Below, one piece after another: positions 9,187 to 17,590 of a stretch of 64,000 bases of DNA. Numbering within the stretch: position 1 is the stretch's first letter; the number at the start of each line of letters is the position of its first letter. The stretch covers positions 298,576 to 362,575 of the forward strand of contig NZ_JBBCOR010000004.1 of the NCBI RefSeq assembly GCF_037151175.1. Reading direction: 5' to 3'. A program made the position numbers and the translations under genes. The stretch is from Asaia sp003994335. Its GTDB lineage: Bacteria > Pseudomonadota > Alphaproteobacteria > Acetobacterales > Acetobacteraceae. Below the pieces are notes generated by a model that was not told where the DNA came from, did not search any database, and saw only the letters and a list, made by a program, of their open reading frames with translations.

Positions 9187-10547
9187 GACGTCGGCATATT
9201 AGCGGCAGGAGGAGGCAGGTAATCCGATCCGGGGGTCGGCTGTGGGCGCGCCGCTGAGACAGCACGGGCATGACCCGGGAATTGCTCATACTGTGCCAGT
9301 CTCTCCGCATGGCGCGCCGCCTCAGGGTAGGCATTCTGCGCGACACGCGCGAAGGACATGCGCTTGGTGAAATCATGCACGGAGAGCGGGGAGTGGGTTC
9401 TGGCCGCCCGGTTGGTGGGAAGCACCGCATTGGGACCCAGTACGTAATTGCCGAGCGTGACGGGCGTTGAGGTGCCCAGCAGAACCTCGCCCGCATGCCT
9501 GATGCGCCCCAGGTCGGCCATCGGATCGGCAGTGAGAATTTCCAGATGCTCGGGCGCATAGGCATTGGTGAAAGCGATGGCGGCCTCCATGGTGTCGGTG
9601 AGGAGTACGCCACCATGCGCGCCGCAGAGCACCGCGCGCGAAAAAGCGGCCCTTCCCGGATCCATGGCGGCCCAATGCACGGGCAGGGCCTCCATGACGC
9701 CTTCAGCCACGCGCCGACTGCTGGTGACGAGCCATGCGGAAGAATCAGGACCGTGTTCGGACTCGATGATCAGGTCCAGGGCGGCCAGAACAGGGTCGAC
9801 GCTGTCATCGGTCAGGATGATGCTCTCGCTCGGCCCTGCAGGAACGCCAGGGTCGAGCCGGTCGCTCAGAAGGCGTTTGGCCGCGACCACATAGGGGCTG
9901 CCCGGTCCTACGATCTTGTCACAGGCCGGAATGGTCTGCGTGCCATAGGCGACAGCTGCGACGGCCTGGGCTCCGCCGCTCTTGTAGATGTCAGTTACGC
10001 CAATCAGCCTTGCTGCGGCGAGCGTGCCGATATCCACGCTGCCATCGGGGGCAGGAGGGGTGATGATCACGAGGCGCGGTACGCCCGCGACCATGCCCGG
10101 GATGGCGGTCATGGCCACCACGCTCGGAAAGCATCCCTTGCCGCGCGGCACATAGCAGGCGACCGATTCAATGGGGATCGTCCGATCGCCCGCCCAGACG
10201 CCTGGACGCACTTCGATCATCCAGCTCTCTTCGGGTTTCTGAGCTTCGTGAAAGCGCCGTATGTTGCCGATGGCATAGCGCAGGGAGTCCAGAATCTCCG
10301 GGTCCATCGCCTCGATGGCCGCGTCGATCTCGGCTTCAGTGACCTTGAGTGCGAGGTCGGGCTGCGTCACCTTGTCGAATTGCCGGGCAAAATGACGCAG
10401 GGCGTCATCACCTTCCTGGCGGACGCGCTCGATGATGGGCGCCACCCGTTCGAGATAAGGGGTGAGGTCGCTCTCCGTGCGGCGCAGCAGCTCCGCGGGA
10501 ATGGAGGCTGCCCCTGAAAAATCATGAAAACTGATCCTGTCGGTCAT
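9183..10547 (-). CDS. Histidinol dehydrogenase family protein (divergent HisD paralogue)
   Basis: A 454-residue HisD-family protein. Recognisable blocks are PRGKGCFPSVVAMTAIPG, GGAQAVAAVAYGT, GPGSPYV, AGPSES, SEHGPDSS and APEHLEI with the catalytic Glu-His pair. Two zinc-ligand positions differ from my recollection of E. coli HisD: the Gln of the QAEHG block is Glu (ESEHG), and the Asp of GDY is Asn (GNY); NHVLPT is NAVLPT. The His of the C-terminal GHARAV block is kept. It sits in a catabolic operon, not with his genes. It probably oxidises another amino alcohol or hydroxy compound with NAD+, as other HisD paralogues do. ATG 10547 is preferred over ATG 10556, which has GGAA directly against it. 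Confidence 0.8.
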   Translation of the reverse strand: MTDRISFHDFSGAASIPAELLRRTESDLTPYLERVAPIIERVRQEGDDALRHFARQFDKVTQPDLALKVTEAEIDAAIEAMDPEILDSLRYAIGNIRRFHEAQKPEESWMIEVRPGVWAGDRTIPIESVACYVPRGKGCFPSVVAMTAIPGMVAGVPRLVIITPPAPDGSVDIGTLAAARLIGVTDIYKSGGAQAVAAVAYGTQTIPACDKIVGPGSPYVVAAKRLLSDRLDPGVPAGPSESIILTDDSVDPVLAALDLIIESEHGPDSSAWLVTSSRRVAEGVMEALPVHWAAMDPGRAAFSRAVLCGAHGGVLLTDTMEAAIAFTNAYAPEHLEILTADPMADLGRIRHAGEVLLGTSTPVTLGNYVLGPNAVLPTNRAARTHSPLSVHDFTKRMSFARVAQNAYPEAARHAERLAQYEQFPGHARAVSAARPQPTPGSDYLPPPAANMPTS

Positions 10548-10576
10548 GAGGCGCATTTCCGGATAGAAGGAGGGAA

Positions 10577-11344
10577 TCAGAGGGAGGCCAGCGCACCGCC
10601 ATCGACATAGAGGGTCTGACCAGTCACGTAGGCAGAAGCATCAGAGCACAGGAACTGGAGAGGCCCGGCGAGATCCTCGCCGATACCGAAGCGACCGAGC
10701 GGAATGCGCGCGCGCATCTTTTCCTGCCATGTGGCATCCTCGAAAAACGGCGCTGTCATGGCTGTTTGAAAATAGCCGGGCGCCAGGGCATTGACCCGTA
10801 TCCCTCTGGGCGCCCATTCGACGGCAAGGCTACGCGTCATGCCAAGAATGCCGGATTTCGATGCGCTATAGGGTACGGCGCGCGCGATGCCTGTGGCTGC
10901 AGCAAGTGAGGCGAGATTGACGATGCTGGCCCCCGATCCCATCAGACGCGCCGCGCGCTGGGCGACGAAGAAGGCCCCTCTGAGATTGGTATCCAGTAAC
11001 TGATCCCAGAGCGCCTCATCCACGGCGTCGCTTGCACAGAGTTTTTCATCCCCGGCATTATTGAGCAGGATATCGAGCGGGTGGCCGGAAGCTGCAACGG
11101 TCGAGAATGCGGCTTCAATGGAGGAAAGCGCCCGGACATCCATCACCAGAGCGTTCATCACGCCGCCTCGCGCCGTGGCCATCGCACAGCACTCCTCGAG
11201 CGCGGAGGCATGACGCCCCGTGACCCATACCTGGGCACCGGCAGCGGCCAGATGAAGCGCCATGGCCCGGCCAAGGCCCCGACCGGCGCCCGTCACCAGG
11301 GCAGTTCTGCCCGCGAGAGAAAACAAGGCGGATGCCTGGGTCAT
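10577..11344 (-). CDS. Short-chain dehydrogenase/reductase
   Basis: A 255-residue classical SDR. The cofactor motif TGAGRGLG is near residue 18, NNAG near 91, the catalytic YSASK near 158, and the C-terminal YVTGQTLYVDGG is typical. It converts an alcohol to a ketone or the reverse with NAD(P)H in the cytoplasm. Its ATG overlaps the stop of the upstream MDR gene (ATGA) and the HisD-like gene follows, so three dehydrogenases are produced from one message. Confidence 0.9.
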   Translation of the reverse strand: MTQASALFSLAGRTALVTGAGRGLGRAMALHLAAAGAQVWVTGRHASALEECCAMATARGGVMNALVMDVRALSSIEAAFSTVAASGHPLDILLNNAGDEKLCASDAVDEALWDQLLDTNLRGAFFVAQRAARLMGSGASIVNLASLAAATGIARAVPYSASKSGILGMTRSLAVEWAPRGIRVNALAPGYFQTAMTAPFFEDATWQEKMRARIPLGRFGIGEDLAGPLQFLCSDASAYVTGQTLYVDGGALASL

Positions 11345-12456
11345 GGATGCGCCTCCCAGGGGGCTGCGCGCAGGTCAGAATCCTCCCCGTTCGGGGCGAT
11401 CAGGATCTTGGGAGCGTTATCCGGCGCTGTGTCCTCAAGAGGGGCGCCCTTTGCGTCAGTCAGGCGGGCATAGAGCATGGGGAGTGCCTCAAGCGGAAAG
11501 GCAGGGCTCAGAAAATAGTCGAGATGGGGCGCAAGCTCAGACAGAAGCGCAAGCGCTTCGGTCATTTCATGTGCGTACGCGCTCACGCCCAGGAGAGTCA
11601 GTTCGCGCTCCACAATCCGGTTGAGATCGAGAGGAGAGGCGCTGTCGAAGATGCCCGCCAGCACGAGCCTGCCACCCGGAACGAGCTGGTCGCCAAGCAT
11701 CTCGATCACGCCATGAGATCCGGTCGTGTCGATAGCCAGCGCGAGCTCTGCCTGTGACGCCTGTGTCTCGTCGGTCCCGCCGGCACTCCCGCGCAGACAC
11801 GCAGTCCAGAGCTCGGGCTCGGGCGGCAGGGAGCGCGTACCGAGAGAGGTCTCGAGCATGCGGCTGCGTCCCGCATGACGCTCCAGCAACCAGACAACGT
11901 GCCCCCTCCGCCTCAGGAGAAGGGCGCAGAGACCGCCTATCGTTCCGCCCCCGCAAACAAGAACGGGCTGAGCTGGCATGGGATTCAGGCGGTTCAGCGC
12001 ATGAAGCGCCACTGAGAGCGGCTCGACCAGGGTCCCGTAGCGCAGGGGGAGCGCGACGGGATAAGGCAGGAGTTGGGTGGCCGGAAGCACGACCTCCTGG
12101 GCGAAACCACCTTCGCTTCCTTCTCCCACAAAAGCAAGATCCGGGCGAAGATTGGCTTGCCCGGCGCGACATCGGGTGCACGCGCCGCAACCAAGACGGG
12201 AATCGGCGATGACGGCCTCGCCGCAATGCCGCTCACCGCAATTCGCGGAGATTTCGGTGATGATGCCGCAAAATTCATGGCCGGGAATTCGGGGCGTTGC
12301 GGTCAACCAGCGCCCTGTGCGGTAATTATGCAGATCCGATCCGCAAATCCCGGCATAGGCCACACGGATGCGAACATGGCCCTCGGGAAGAGGGGAGAGG
12401 CGGGGTATTGGCGCGATGCGAATATCGCCTGCGCCATACAGGCGTGCTGCCAGCAT
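11341..12456 (-). CDS. Zinc-type medium-chain alcohol dehydrogenase
   Basis: A 371-residue MDR protein. The catalytic zinc site includes CGSD near residue 38 and GHEFCG near 60; the nucleotide-binding motif is GGGTIGGLCA near 168. The structural-zinc lobe reads CGACTRCRAGQANLRP: three of the usual four cysteines are present and the fourth is Arg, so the structural zinc may be lost or bound differently. Relatives include L-idonate, sorbitol and threonine dehydrogenases. It is the first gene of the minus-strand operon MDR-SDR-HisD-like-NCS1, with a 300-base divergent promoter region before it. Confidence 0.85.
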   Translation of the reverse strand: MLAARLYGAGDIRIAPIPRLSPLPEGHVRIRVAYAGICGSDLHNYRTGRWLTATPRIPGHEFCGIITEISANCGERHCGEAVIADSRLGCGACTRCRAGQANLRPDLAFVGEGSEGGFAQEVVLPATQLLPYPVALPLRYGTLVEPLSVALHALNRLNPMPAQPVLVCGGGTIGGLCALLLRRRGHVVWLLERHAGRSRMLETSLGTRSLPPEPELWTACLRGSAGGTDETQASQAELALAIDTTGSHGVIEMLGDQLVPGGRLVLAGIFDSASPLDLNRIVERELTLLGVSAYAHEMTEALALLSELAPHLDYFLSPAFPLEALPMLYARLTDAKGAPLEDTAPDNAPKILIAPNGEDSDLRAAPWEAHP

Positions 12457-12756
12457 GTAATTGGCCTCCGTCCCGGCGGGAAGATGCGCTCGATTTGGCT
12501 CAAGCAGTTATAAATATAATGTCATCGAAATGAAAAGAGAGGCGGCCAAGTCAGGCGCATAGGTTTTTCCGGATCAAGGCTTCAGGAAATATGCACCAGA
12601 AAGCGGGGGCGCCCACTTCTAGTCGCGATCCTGTATTGATATGATTTCATAATGATCCGAAACGGCAACGTGAGAGCGCGGGATTTCTGCGGTTTGGCGT
12701 GGTTTGTCGGTGTTTCACCAGAATAACCATCTGCAAAACGGGCAGGGAGTGACAGG
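12457..12756. promoter_or_regulatory. Divergent promoter region between the two NCS1 operons
   Basis: This 300-base gene-free stretch separates the MDR-SDR-HisD-like-NCS1 operon (-) from the NCS1-amidohydrolase operon (+). It is AT-richer than its surroundings. A TATA-rich patch at about 12508-12522 could supply a -10 element for the minus operon. A partly symmetric AT-rich stretch at about 12634-12658 (TATTGATATGATTTCATAATG) could be an operator, possibly for the LuxR-type regulator at 19122. No start site can be fixed from sequence alone. Confidence 0.45.
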
Positions 12757-14142
12757 ATGGAGCGTATCGGCACAGTGGAAGCAGAAACGATTTATCCGAT
12801 TCCCGCCGCCAGACGTCATGGCCGGCCCAGAGACCTGTTCACGGTCTGGTTCGGTCCCAATCTGATGATGCTGACCGTGGTGACGGGGGCGCTGGCGACA
12901 ACCCTGTTCGGGCTCTCGCTGCTCGAGGGGCTGCTGGCGCTTCTGATCGGCAATCTGGTGGGGGGCGTCTTCATGGCGCTTCATGCGGCGCAGGGGCCAC
13001 GGCTCGGCGTACCGCAGATGATCCAGACGCGGGGGCAATTCGGGCTCTATGGTGCTGTGCCGATCACGGCCATCATCGTGCTGATGTATGTCGGATTTGC
13101 CGCGTCCAATCTCGTGCTTGGCGCGGAAGGACTACAGGCCTGTTTCCCGACGCTCGGACGCTTTCCCGCGATTGTCATCATCCAGATCGTATCGATCGCG
13201 CCTGCGATCCTGGGTTATCACGTCATCCATGTTGCGGCACGCATTCTCACCGTGGTTTGCGGCGCTGCGGTGCTCGTCTGCCTGGGCTATGTCGCGCTCT
13301 ATCATGGGGAGATGCACGGCGCGACGGCCTTTACCAATGGGTGGACCGGCTTCCTGCGCACGCTGTCCCTCGCGGCGCTCTGGCAGATCGCCTATGCGCC
13401 TTATGTTTCGGACTCATCGCGCTATCTTCCCGCAGGGCCGGCTAGCGAACGTCACGCTTTCCTTGCCTGTTTCTCGGGCTCCATCTCGGGCTCAATGCTG
13501 GCCATGGCGTTGGGCGCAGTCGTCGGCAGTCTGGCCGGAGGGCAGCATGTGGTGCAGTCGCTCATGGGGGTACTGGGCGTGGCCGCCATACCCGTGCTGC
13601 TGGCATTTTCTCTGGGGATTGCGGTGGCCAATGCCATGAACGTGTATTGTGGCGCGCTCTCGACCCTGACGGTAGCGCAGACCTTCAGCACGCATCGCCA
13701 TCATGGTCAGGGCATGCGTCTGGCCGTGACAATCGTGCTCCTGGTTTTCGCCTTCTGCATGGCCACGCTCATGGCGGATGGTTTCATGGCCGCTTATAGC
13801 GAGTTCCTCGAATTGCTGATGTGCGTCATGATCCCATGGACCGCCATCAATCTCACCGATTACTACCTGCTGCATCACGGCGAATATGACGTGGCCTCGT
13901 TCTTCAAGCGCGATGGCGGGATCTATGGCCATTGGAACCTGCCCGCCCTGATCTGCTACGTGCTGGGGCTGGTCATCCAGTTCCCGTTCCTTTCCACCGC
14001 ACTCTATACGGGCAGCATGGCGCGAATCCTGGGGGGCGTCGACATCTCCTGGGTAGTCAGCCTGCTCGTTACACCGCCGCTTTACCTCCTGAGTGAGCGG
14101 CATTTCCGGTCCAGGGTACTGCCGGGCGGAGAAAACGCATAA
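12757..14142 (+). CDS. NCS1 family nucleobase:cation symporter-like permease (second copy)
   Basis: A 461-residue membrane protein with about 12 hydrophobic helices, paralogous to the permease at 7762-9186. Shared motifs include ETIYPIPAARRHG at the N-terminus, NLVGGVFMALHAAQGP, QTRGQFGLYG, LWQIAYAPYVSD and FKRDGGIYG. A GGGAGTGACAGG ribosome site precedes the ATG. Its stop overlaps the ATG of the amidohydrolase gene (TAATG), so uptake and hydrolysis are coupled. The imported compound is probably the amide or cyclic compound cleaved by that enzyme. Confidence 0.87.
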   Translation: MERIGTVEAETIYPIPAARRHGRPRDLFTVWFGPNLMMLTVVTGALATTLFGLSLLEGLLALLIGNLVGGVFMALHAAQGPRLGVPQMIQTRGQFGLYGAVPITAIIVLMYVGFAASNLVLGAEGLQACFPTLGRFPAIVIIQIVSIAPAILGYHVIHVAARILTVVCGAAVLVCLGYVALYHGEMHGATAFTNGWTGFLRTLSLAALWQIAYAPYVSDSSRYLPAGPASERHAFLACFSGSISGSMLAMALGAVVGSLAGGQHVVQSLMGVLGVAAIPVLLAFSLGIAVANAMNVYCGALSTLTVAQTFSTHRHHGQGMRLAVTIVLLVFAFCMATLMADGFMAAYSEFLELLMCVMIPWTAINLTDYYLLHHGEYDVASFFKRDGGIYGHWNLPALICYVLGLVIQFPFLSTALYTGSMARILGGVDISWVVSLLVTPPLYLLSERHFRSRVLPGGENA

Positions 14143-15770
14143 TGCTGCTTCATAACGCACAATTCATCATGCCGGATCAGACGCGTCTGGGCGGGGCCAT
14201 GCTCATACGCGATGGCCGTATCGCTGCAATGGGGCCCGATGCCGAAATAATCGCGCAATGTCCCGACGGGATCGAGCGCCGCGATCTGAAGGGGGCCGTT
14301 GTCCTGCCCGGATTCATCGATAGTCATCTCCATTTGCGCATGGGAGCGGAATATCTGTCGAATATCGGCCTTCGCGACTGCCGGAGCATGCGCGATGTCC
14401 TGTCACGCGTTGCGCGCTTTGCGGACGCGCATCCCGAGCGTCCCTGGCTGATCGGTCTGGAATGGAGCTACGGCTATCCAGACCTGCCGCCCGAGGGTTT
14501 CGATCGGGCCATGCTCGATGCCATTGTGCCCGATCGCCCAGTGTTCCTGTACTCGGGTATGGCTCATGCGGTGTGGGTCAATAGCAAGGCGCTCGAGTAT
14601 GCCGGGATCGATGCCTCCACACCCGATCCAGAAGGGGGCGAGATCATGCGACGCCCTGATGGCACGCCTTCGGGCTGGCTAAAGGAATGGGCCGGTCGGC
14701 TTGTGGCCCGTCACGTGCCGCCCATGGATGAGGCGATGCTGCGCGATGGCATGTCGAGCGTTCTGGCCGAGATTGCCGCATGCGGCATCACTCGGGTGGA
14801 AAGCGCAGCTTATGATGAGGGGCTGTTCCCGATCCTGCACGATCTTGAGCGTCAGGATGCGCTTACCTGTCGTATCGGCATCATGGTCGAGATGCCGCCT
14901 CCCGCCTTTTCTGCCGAGCGTCTCGCACAGGTCGCGTCGCTGCGCCGGACTTATGCCTCGCCAGCCTTGAGTCTCGATGGCGTGAAGTTCTTTCTGGATG
15001 GTGTGCTCGAATCCCATACGGCTTCCATGCCGCAGGGCTACCGCGATCGCCCGGATGAGCAGGGGACGCTGGTCTGGCCGGTGGCCGCCTACAAGCAGGC
15101 TGTGCAGGCGGTTTCAGAGGCGGGATTCCAGATTTGGACCCACGCCATAGGCAGCGGCGCCATCACGCTTGCGCTGGACGCCTACGCCCAGACCCCGGAC
15201 GAGACCCGCGCGCTCAGGCACCGTGTCGAGCATGTCGAGATTCCTCTCGAGGCGGATATGGCGCGCTTCGCCTCCCTCGGTGTGGTGGCCTGCCTGCAGC
15301 CAGTCATGGTGGCGCCTTCGGATGAGTGGATGGGTATGGGTGGCGTGTGGGCGCAGCGCGTTCGGCCCGAGGAGCATGAGCGCGCTTTTCCCAATCGCTC
15401 GCTGCTCGATCAGGGCGCTCTGGTTGCTTTCGGCACGGATTGGCCGATCGTCTCGCTTTCGCCTTTACGCGGTGTGGCCAAAGCCGTGACACGGCGCAGC
15501 AGCGAGGACGGGACGGTGTTTGTGCCCGGTCAGGCCATCGGCCTGGATGAAGCGCTCAACGCCTATAACGCCGCCGGGGCGTTTGCCTGCCATCGTGAAC
15601 AGGATGAGGGCGCGCTGCGTGTCGGGAACTGGGCGGATCTCGTGGTGCTGGCGCGCGATCCCGCAGCCTGTCCGCCCGACGCAATCCGGGACATTCCGGT
15701 GTTGATGACAATGCTCGCGGGAAAGCCGGTGTTCGAGCGCGAACGTCGGGACGTCGCAGCGAACGCCTGA
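14142..15770 (+). CDS. Amidohydrolase family 3 protein (YtcJ-like)
   Basis: A 542-residue metal-dependent hydrolase. GFIDSHLHLRMG near residue 62 holds the metal-binding HxH, the THAIGSGA and RVEHVEI segments in the middle carry further His ligands, and FGTDWPIV near 433 carries the catalytic Asp. YtcJ relatives include N-substituted formamide deformylases and other exo-amidases. It overlaps the permease gene by one base and is followed by an aldehyde dehydrogenase gene, so the likely order is import, amide hydrolysis, then oxidation or transamination of the amine. The true substrate is unknown. Confidence 0.86.
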   Translation: MLLHNAQFIMPDQTRLGGAMLIRDGRIAAMGPDAEIIAQCPDGIERRDLKGAVVLPGFIDSHLHLRMGAEYLSNIGLRDCRSMRDVLSRVARFADAHPERPWLIGLEWSYGYPDLPPEGFDRAMLDAIVPDRPVFLYSGMAHAVWVNSKALEYAGIDASTPDPEGGEIMRRPDGTPSGWLKEWAGRLVARHVPPMDEAMLRDGMSSVLAEIAACGITRVESAAYDEGLFPILHDLERQDALTCRIGIMVEMPPPAFSAERLAQVASLRRTYASPALSLDGVKFFLDGVLESHTASMPQGYRDRPDEQGTLVWPVAAYKQAVQAVSEAGFQIWTHAIGSGAITLALDAYAQTPDETRALRHRVEHVEIPLEADMARFASLGVVACLQPVMVAPSDEWMGMGGVWAQRVRPEEHERAFPNRSLLDQGALVAFGTDWPIVSLSPLRGVAKAVTRRSSEDGTVFVPGQAIGLDEALNAYNAAGAFACHREQDEGALRVGNWADLVVLARDPAACPPDAIRDIPVLMTMLAGKPVFERERRDVAANA

Positions 15771-15958
15771 GAGACGAGGGTCATCCGGCCCAGCGTCATT
15801 GGATTGATGCCCGGGGGGCGCGCTCTCCCAATCCCGGGCGTTGAGAGGAACTTGTGCAGCAGATGCGCGGGTCTTGGCGCAGGGCCTGTCCGGGCCACCA
15901 TGAAGGGCGACTCGTCGGTCTGTTTCGGGACATCCTGCAGGAAGAAGAAAGAGAAATC

Positions 15959-17443
15959 ATGAGCCGGACAGTTGACCATTTCACGACAGCCGCAGCGGTG
16001 CTGTCTTTCAGGACAGGATGCTGGATCGACGGGCGGTTCATGCCCGCCCAGGACAATGCGCGTTTCGAGACCATCAACCCGGCGACTGGCGAGGTTCTGA
16101 CTGATATCGCCCGGGGCAAGGCCGCCGATATAGAACTGGCCGTGGCCAGTGGGCGCAAGGCGTTCAGAAGCAGGGTATGGTCGGGCATGACCCCCGCCGG
16201 GCGCAAGACAATCCTGTTGCGTCTTGCGCAATTGCTGCGCGATCATCTTGAAGAAATGGCGCTGCTCGATACGCTCGACGTGGGTAAACCCATCGCCGAT
16301 ACGCTCTCGATCGACGTGCCGGGCGCAGCAGATATCCTGCAATGGCATGCCGAGGCGCTCGACAAGATCTATGATGAGATCGCGCCCACAGGTGGGCGTG
16401 ATCTGGCCATGATACGCAAGGTGCCTCTTGGGGTGGTGGGCGTGGTGGTGCCGTGGAACTTCCCGCTCGATCTTGCCATCTGGAAAATCGCGCCCGCCCT
16501 CGCCGTGGGTAATTCGGTTGTGCTCAAGCCAGCCGAGCAATCGCCGCTTTCGGCCCTGCGTCTGGCCGAGCTTGCCGCCGAGGCGGGTCTGCCAGAGGGA
16601 GTGCTCAACGTGGTGCCCGGTCTGGGCCATGAGGCCGGGCAGGCGCTTGGACTGCACCGGGATGTCGATTGCCTGGCCTTCACCGGTTCGACGGAGACGG
16701 GAAAACGCTTTCTACGTTATGCGGGAGAGAGCAACCTGAAGCCTGTCTGGCTCGAGACGGGGGGTAAAAGCCCTTCACTCGTTTTTCCCGATGCCGATCT
16801 GGAGGCCGCGGCGGAAAGAGCGGCGTGGGGAATTTTTTTCAATCAGGGCCAGATATGCTCGGCCAATTCACGTCTCATCGTGCATGAAAGCCTCGCGGAT
16901 GAAATGATCGCCCGTCTCAAGGGCAAGGCAGAGGCGCTCGTGCCGGGAAATCCCCTCGATCCGGCGACACTGCTTGGCCCCATGGTCTCGAATGAGCATG
17001 CCGATCGTGTCGCCGGCTTCATTCAATCGGGCAGGGAGCATGCGCGCCTCGTTGCCGGAGGCGGTCAGATCAGCATCGGGCGCTCACGAGCCTATGTCCA
17101 GCCCACGGTGTTTGCCGATGTGCCCCCCGATTGCGTTCTGGCGCGCGAGGAGATTTTTGGTCCGGTACTGGCCATCCAGACATTCAGGGATGAAGACCAT
17201 GCGGTCGCTCTGGCCAATGACACCGTCTATGGTCTGGCGGCGTCGCTCTGGACCCGCGATCTGGGCCGGGCGCTCTCGCTTTCCGAGCGACTGGAGGCGG
17301 GGACGATCTCGGTGAATACGGTGGATGCGCTTTCACCCATGACGCCTTTCGGAGGGCTGAAGCAATCGGGCTACGGGCGTGATTTGTCGCTGCACAGCTT
17401 CGATAAGTACACCGCGCTCAAGACGGTCTGGGTCAAATACTGA
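15959..17443 (+). CDS. NAD-dependent aldehyde dehydrogenase (PuuC-like)
   Basis: Start chosen at ATG 15959 (MSRTVDHFTT), preceded by GAAGAAGAAAGAG; the open frame upstream adds 35 unrelated codons. The 494-residue length is typical. Visible motifs are PWNFPLDLAIWKIAPAL near residue 165, FTGSTETGKR near 240, the general-base Glu in LETGGKSP near 265, and the nucleophile Cys in NQGQICSANSR near 299. The closest family by eye is gamma-glutamyl-aminobutyraldehyde/aminoaldehyde dehydrogenases. With the convergent omega-aminotransferase it could turn an amine into an aldehyde and then an acid. Confidence 0.88.
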   Translation: MSRTVDHFTTAAAVLSFRTGCWIDGRFMPAQDNARFETINPATGEVLTDIARGKAADIELAVASGRKAFRSRVWSGMTPAGRKTILLRLAQLLRDHLEEMALLDTLDVGKPIADTLSIDVPGAADILQWHAEALDKIYDEIAPTGGRDLAMIRKVPLGVVGVVVPWNFPLDLAIWKIAPALAVGNSVVLKPAEQSPLSALRLAELAAEAGLPEGVLNVVPGLGHEAGQALGLHRDVDCLAFTGSTETGKRFLRYAGESNLKPVWLETGGKSPSLVFPDADLEAAAERAAWGIFFNQGQICSANSRLIVHESLADEMIARLKGKAEALVPGNPLDPATLLGPMVSNEHADRVAGFIQSGREHARLVAGGGQISIGRSRAYVQPTVFADVPPDCVLAREEIFGPVLAIQTFRDEDHAVALANDTVYGLAASLWTRDLGRALSLSERLEAGTISVNTVDALSPMTPFGGLKQSGYGRDLSLHSFDKYTALKTVWVKY

Positions 17444-17559
17444 AATTCCCAACGGAAGGTCCATTCGGGGGATGGCTTCCTCTACCCCGGAGACGCTGCC
17501 AGCCTCGGATGCGGCACATGCGCTCGCCATGGCCGGCAGGGGGTAGGGGGGGGGGGGAA

Positions 17560-17579
17560 GCCGGGGCCTGAGCCCCGGC
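17560..17579. terminator. Bidirectional terminator hairpin
   Basis: A perfect 8-base stem GCCGGGGC/GCCCCGGC with a CTGA loop lies between the convergent aldehyde dehydrogenase and aminotransferase genes. A run of 12 G (17546-17557) stands directly beside it. On the minus strand that run reads as C, not T, so it is not a classical intrinsic terminator tail. Confidence 0.6.
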
Positions 17580-17590
17580 GCCGCGCGTCA

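Noticed and set aside
7990..9222. 410-codon open frame antisense to the first NCS1 permease gene
   Set aside because: The translation is a charged, His/Asp-rich mirror of hydrophobic helices, and the permease on the other strand is unmistakable.
9495..10517. 340-codon frame antisense to the HisD-like gene
   Set aside because: No family resemblance and complete overlap with a conserved protein.
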